Assembly (NCBI RefSeq): GCF_033542235.1
Contig: NZ_JAWRCU010000009.1
Location: forward strand, 124,001 to 188,000
Direction of reading: 5' to 3'
Source of the DNA: JAWRCU01 sp033542235
Lineage (GTDB): Bacteria; Pseudomonadota; Alphaproteobacteria; Rhizobiales; Rhizobiaceae
Length of the DNA: 64,000 nt
Below, piece by piece: positions 60,870-64,000 of the stretch. The notes under the pieces were generated by a model. It saw only the letters and a program-made list of their open reading frames with translations. It made no database searches and was not told the DNA's origin. The translations under genes and the position numbers were made by a program. The first letter of the stretch is position 1. Each line of letters opens with the position of its first letter.

Positions 60870-61946
60870 ATGAAAGCCCGCGCGATATCGTTATTTGCAG
60901 TGGTGCTGTTTGTCCTTTTCTCCGGGGCTGCAGGCTACGCCTATGATCATGCCGACTTGCAGCGTGCCAGCGAAGAGCTTGGAATCTCGCTCCCGGATGA
61001 GGTTCTGGAAGGCCCTGGCGTCGCCAAACAGCTCGGCGCGTTGTCCCGTGAGCGCTGCGACCAGCAAGCCGCTTATTCGCTGAGCAAGGAGCTGGAAGAG
61101 GAAAGCTATCGTCGCGAGGCGGCGGAAAGCCTGGTCAGGTTTTCGGACAACTGCGGCGGCTATGCAAACGGGATAAGGCGCGCCATCAACCTTCTGCTCG
61201 ACGTCTCCGACTATTCCCGCTCCATTGAGCTCGCCAACAGGCTCATCGAGATGGAGCCCAACGGCGACAACGGCTATTTCCTCCGCGCCGTCGCATATGA
61301 GGGCGACAACCAGTGTGAAAAGGCGATTGCCGACTATTCTTCGGCAATCGAGCTGTTCGGCAACAAGGACAGTATCTCCAGCGTCGGCTACGAAAGCATG
61401 TCGAGATGCTATGAGCAGCTCGGTCAATATTGCGATGCGATGGTGCCGATCAAAAGCTGGGTGGCGCTAGATCCGGGCTCTCACGAAAACGATCAGACGA
61501 GGAGCATCCTCCGGCGGTTGAGCAGCAAGGGCGGGTGCGCTGAGGAGACCACGGGAAAGAAGGAAGAGACGATCCGCCGCAAGGCCGGCAACGTGATCAA
61601 GGTCGATGCATCGATCAACGGCGTGAAGGGGACCTTCGTGATCGATACGGGCGCCACTTTCGTGACCGTCAAGAAGCGCTCTGCGGAGAAAGCCGGCTTG
61701 AAGGCTGCCGGCCAACGCATCAAGCTCAACACGGCAAACGGAACGGTCGACGGCTATCTCACCAGGGCCGATTCCGTGAAGCTGCGCTCCCTGGAAGCGG
61801 AAAGGGTGCAGCTGGTCGTTCAGGTCGATGACGACGCCAATTATGGCGATGGAACCGACGGCCTGCTCGGCATGAGTTTCCTGTCCCGCTTCGATGTGGC
61901 CATGGATTCCAAGGCTCTGCGCATCCGACCGAAAAAGTCGAAATAA
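60870..61946 (+). CDS. Secreted TPR-like protein with a retropepsin-like aspartic protease domain
   Basis: The ATG at 60870 opens a signal peptide (MKARAISLFAVVLFVLFSG, cleaved near GYAYD); the frame extends to 60819. The 358-residue protein has a helical TPR-like region (residues about 90-230, SRSIELANRLIEMEPNGDNG and ADYSSAIELF) with several cysteines, then a single retropepsin domain: VNVIKVDASING-type entry, FVIDTGATFVTV with the DTGA catalytic Asp, and GLLGMSFLSRFDVAMD. One DTGA means it must dimerise to be active, as in TIGR02281-type proteins. Confidence 0.83.
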   Translation: MKARAISLFAVVLFVLFSGAAGYAYDHADLQRASEELGISLPDEVLEGPGVAKQLGALSRERCDQQAAYSLSKELEEESYRREAAESLVRFSDNCGGYANGIRRAINLLLDVSDYSRSIELANRLIEMEPNGDNGYFLRAVAYEGDNQCEKAIADYSSAIELFGNKDSISSVGYESMSRCYEQLGQYCDAMVPIKSWVALDPGSHENDQTRSILRRLSSKGGCAEETTGKKEETIRRKAGNVIKVDASINGVKGTFVIDTGATFVTVKKRSAEKAGLKAAGQRIKLNTANGTVDGYLTRADSVKLRSLEAERVQLVVQVDDDANYGDGTDGLLGMSFLSRFDVAMDSKALRIRPKKSK

Positions 61947-61960
61947 GTCGCTCGACCTGC

Positions 61961-62839
61961 TCAATGCACGGCGGAAGCGCCGATGTGCCTGAGCTTGTCC
62001 GGATTTCGCATGACGTAGATCGCAGCGATCTGGCCGTTCTCGATCTTGAGCGCGGTGGTCTGCAGCGTATCGCCGGCCTCAACCGTCACGAAGCCCGGCA
62101 GACCGTTGATGTGACCGTAACGCACGAGCTGCGACCTGTTCTCGGCAAAGAGTCGCGCCAGCGCGGCATGCAGCTGCATCACGTTGTCGAAGCCGATGAC
62201 CGGCTCTCTGGCAGCCGGCTTCTTGCCGCCGCCGTCGGAATGCACGACTACGTCGGCCGCGAGCAGCGACCGCAGCCTGTCCATGTCGCCGTGGCGCGAA
62301 GCTGCAAAGAAGGCAGCCGCGATCTCCAGCCCGCGCTCCTTGGGCATCTCAAAGCGCGGCCGCGCCGCCCGCACATGGCTGCGCGCGCGGCTGGCGAGCT
62401 GCCGGCAAGCGGCCGGCTCGCGGCCGATCGTCTCGGCGATCTCGTCGAAGCCGACGCCGAACACGTCGTGCAGCAGGAAGGCCGCGCGCTCCAGCGGCGA
62501 CAGTCGCTCCAGCGCCAGCATCAGTGGCAGTGTGACGTCGTCGATCTCCTCTTCCTCGTCTTCGACGACCGGTTCTGGCAGCCACTCGCCGACATAGGTC
62601 TCGCGCCGTCGCCGTGCGGATTTCAGGAGGTCGAGGCAAAGCCGCGTCACGACGCGACGCAGGAAGCCCTCTGGCTCCCGAACCGTCTCGCGGTCGGTGG
62701 CAAGCCAGCGCAGGAATGCGTCCTGCACGACATCTTCGGCATCGGCTACCGAGCCCAGCATGCGATAGGCGATGCGGGTGAGTTTCGGACGCAGCGGATC
62801 GAACGAAGCGGCTGCGTCCAACTGCGACGTCGCTGCCAT
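61961..62839 (-). CDS. ECF41-type sigma factor with C-terminal SnoaL-like domain
   Basis: The 292-residue protein has sigma region 2 (RIAYRMLGSVADAEDVVQDAFLRW) and region 4 (LSPLERAAFLLHDVFGVGFDEIAETIGREPAACRQLASRAR). The linker has WLPEPV and the C-terminal SnoaL-like domain carries DGGGKK and NGLPGF, the three hallmarks of ECF41 sigma factors whose fused domain modulates activity without an anti-sigma factor. Its start overlaps the upstream gene's stop (TGATG). Confidence 0.92.
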   Translation of the reverse strand: MAATSQLDAAASFDPLRPKLTRIAYRMLGSVADAEDVVQDAFLRWLATDRETVREPEGFLRRVVTRLCLDLLKSARRRRETYVGEWLPEPVVEDEEEEIDDVTLPLMLALERLSPLERAAFLLHDVFGVGFDEIAETIGREPAACRQLASRARSHVRAARPRFEMPKERGLEIAAAFFAASRHGDMDRLRSLLAADVVVHSDGGGKKPAAREPVIGFDNVMQLHAALARLFAENRSQLVRYGHINGLPGFVTVEAGDTLQTTALKIENGQIAAIYVMRNPDKLRHIGASAVH

Positions 62840-63300
62840 CAGGCCGCCTTGCGGGTCGGGACAGCCGAATCGCTCATGCGGAAGCCGACATTGAGCCGGT
62901 TGAAGCTGTTGATCGCGAGAACCATGAAGGTCAGGATTGCCAGCTCCTTCTCCGTGAATTCGGCCTTGGCAGCTTCGTAGACATCGTCCGGAACACCCGC
63001 CGGCGAAAGCCGGGTCAGTACCTCCGTCCAGCCGAGCGCCGCACGCTCGCGTGCACTATAGAGCGTCGAATCGCGCCACGCATCGAGGAGATAGATACGC
63101 CGTTCGGTCTCGCCCTCCTGGCGGGCGGCGTCCGTATGCATCGTGAGACAGACGGCGCAGCCATTGATCTGCGAGGCTCTGATCTTCACCAGTTCCAGCA
63201 GACTCGGCTCCACACCGGCTTTCTCGACGCTGCTTCCGAAGTCGATCAGTAGCTTCGCCAGTTCGGGCGTCGTCGTGTAGGGGTTCATTCTCTCGTCCAT
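62839..63300 (-). CDS. Carboxymuconolactone decarboxylase (AhpD-like) family protein
   Basis: The 153-residue protein shows the AhpD/CMD fold: LLELVKIRASQINGCAVCLTMHT with the CxxC-x3-H redox motif, ERRIYLLDAWRDST and ALGWTEVLTRL. AGAGG lies seven bases before the ATG at 63300. It is cotranscribed with the ECF41 sigma gene; CMD proteins are the usual partner and target of this sigma group. Confidence 0.92.
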   Translation of the reverse strand: MDERMNPYTTTPELAKLLIDFGSSVEKAGVEPSLLELVKIRASQINGCAVCLTMHTDAARQEGETERRIYLLDAWRDSTLYSARERAALGWTEVLTRLSPAGVPDDVYEAAKAEFTEKELAILTFMVLAINSFNRLNVGFRMSDSAVPTRKAA

Positions 63301-63336
63301 GATCATTCCTCTTGTCCGGGTCACTCCCGCAGACAG

Positions 63337-63363
63337 GACGAAATGAGCAGGCCGGATGTGACA
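63337..63363 (-). promoter_or_regulatory. ECF41-type promoter TGTCACA-N16-CGTC
   Basis: On the minus strand TGTCACA (63363-63357) and CGTC (63340-63337) are separated by exactly 16 bases, 37 bases upstream of the CMD start. This matches the promoter known for ECF41 sigma factors and indicates autoregulation. Confidence 0.85.
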
Positions 63364-63929
63364 TGGGGGCGGATTTTTTTCGTCGGCGAAATGCGTCAGA
63401 GGGAGGGGAGGCGCGACCGCTTGTTCAACCGGGTTGATTGCCGACAGTTTGGACCGGCATGATTCCCGATAGTATTTAAGTTGCAGCAGGTTTGCCCGGT
63501 TCGCGGGGGGGCCCGTACGGAGCGAAGCGGGTGAACCTACCGCGGCGATCGATGATGCCGATGTCGTGCCGGCTGAAGCGCACGCTGAGGGGCGATGGCG
63601 AAGATCAAATTCCGCAACGTCGCCATGCGATTTGGCGAGGTCGAGGAGGTGAAAATCGGCTTCACGCCTGAGAATTCGCTCGACTTCGATACGGCACGCC
63701 AGAAGCGGATCGCCGGTGCGCGTGCTCGCCCGCCGGCTTGAGCGATCAGCTAGAGCTTTCCGGCTCTGCCGCCCCGAAAGAGACACTATTTGAGCAGAAT
63801 ATCCCACTTGGTCCGACGCGTGACACACACCGGCCATAACGCGCCTTACTTTGAAGTGGCGCTGCCTCTCGATCGGACCATCTATACCAAAACGTTGGAG
63901 CACGTCGCCAAGACCAAAGGAGAAGTTCT
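63364..63929. other. Region with only a doubtful short frame
   Basis: Between the ECF41 promoter and the gene at 63930 there is one short plus-strand frame, 63595-63741 (48 codons, MAKIKFRNVAMRFGEVEEV..., GGGG ribosome-like site upstream). It has no recognised domain and could be a gene remnant. A hairpin-prone GCTAGAGCTTTCCGGCTCTG follows it. Nothing else is supported. Confidence 0.4.
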
Positions 63930-64000
63930 ATGGTAACTTTGGTTGCTGATCCTCACCCCAAAGCAAAAGCGGCAGTATTCGAACAGACGAACCTGGTCTC
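63930..64000 (+). CDS. Start of an unidentified gene (cut by window edge)
   Basis: AAAGGAGAAGTTCT precedes an ATG at 63930 and the frame stays open to the window end (MVTLVADPHPKAKAAVFEQT, then NLV). The strong ribosome site supports a real start, but 23 codons are too few to name the product. Confidence 0.55.
   Translation, partial: MVTLVADPHPKAKAAVFEQTNLV

Noticed and set aside
62839..63903. A longer start for the CMD-like gene at 63903
   Set aside because: The extra 201 residues run through the ECF41 promoter and have no family similarity; the ribosome site supports 63300.
1..64000. tRNA, rRNA, CRISPR arrays, insertion sequences, integrases or phage genes
   Set aside because: No cloverleaf-like segment with a GTTCGAATC arm outside coding sequence, no regularly spaced repeats with unique spacers, and no transposase or integrase motifs were seen.

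Overview
The window looks like a chromosomal segment of an alphaproteobacterium of the order Hyphomicrobiales (Rhizobiales), most likely in the Mesorhizobium/Phyllobacteriaceae neighbourhood. The reasons are the 2839-residue cyclic beta-1,2-glucan synthase NdvB with its exporter NdvA, the alphaproteobacterial-style MutL, an AztABC-type zinc importer, many small DUF/SRPBCC/ArsR modules and a high G+C content. This placement is by recognition, not by a database search. I see no tRNA, rRNA, insertion sequence, integrase, phage gene or CRISPR array.

Layout. 1-5.6 kb: the start of a large secreted beta-solenoid (autotransporter-like) protein cut by the left window edge, two convergent GT-A type glycosyltransferases, and a secreted caspase-like protein. 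5.6-13.9 kb: DUF2093, mutL, a tandem triplet of related small secreted proteins, queF, two membrane proteins, a MarR regulator with a 16-bp palindrome, glutaryl-CoA dehydrogenase and an SPW-repeat protein. 14.1-17.1 kb: the threonine-degradation pair kbl-tdh, then a MntA/HepT toxin-antitoxin module whose HepT reading frame is broken. 17.1-22.4 kb: tyrosine/homogentisate catabolism (MarR, hmgA, fumarylacetoacetate hydrolase, a DinB-fold protein, hpd and an Lrp-type regulator). 22.6-28.4 kb: a DUF442-type sulfurtransferase, a PcaD-like hydrolase, the zinc importer with a Zur-like palindrome, and a D-amino-acid-oxidase-like flavoprotein followed by RidA.

28.5-38.2 kb is a complete but unassigned catabolic locus: a four-gene operon (Ldh2-type dehydrogenase, iron-containing alcohol dehydrogenase, semialdehyde dehydrogenase, alpha/beta hydrolase) faces a second operon (GntR/FCD regulator, ribose-type ABC transporter, DJ-1/PfpI protein) across a short gap holding a perfect ATCGTATACGAT palindrome. 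38.2-49.2 kb: repeat-rich intergenic DNA, then ndvA and ndvB. 49.6-57.6 kb: transporter/regulator pairs (MFS with an ArsR-rhodanese fusion, LysR with a DMT exporter, ArsR with SRPBCC), another MFS protein, another SRPBCC protein and a YcaQ-like glycosylase. 57.6-64 kb: two small orphan genes behind a strong palindrome, a FGGY kinase plus class II aldolase pair, a secreted retropepsin-like protease, and an ECF41-type sigma factor in an operon with its carboxymuconolactone-decarboxylase-like partner. That operon is preceded by a textbook ECF41 promoter. A new gene starts at the right edge.

The least explained signals are the secreted-protein triplication, the 28.5-38 kb catabolic locus, two families of palindromic intergenic repeats, the DinB-fold gene sitting where a maleylacetoacetate isomerase would be expected, the frameshifted HepT toxin and the palindrome-controlled small genes at 57.65-58.4 kb.
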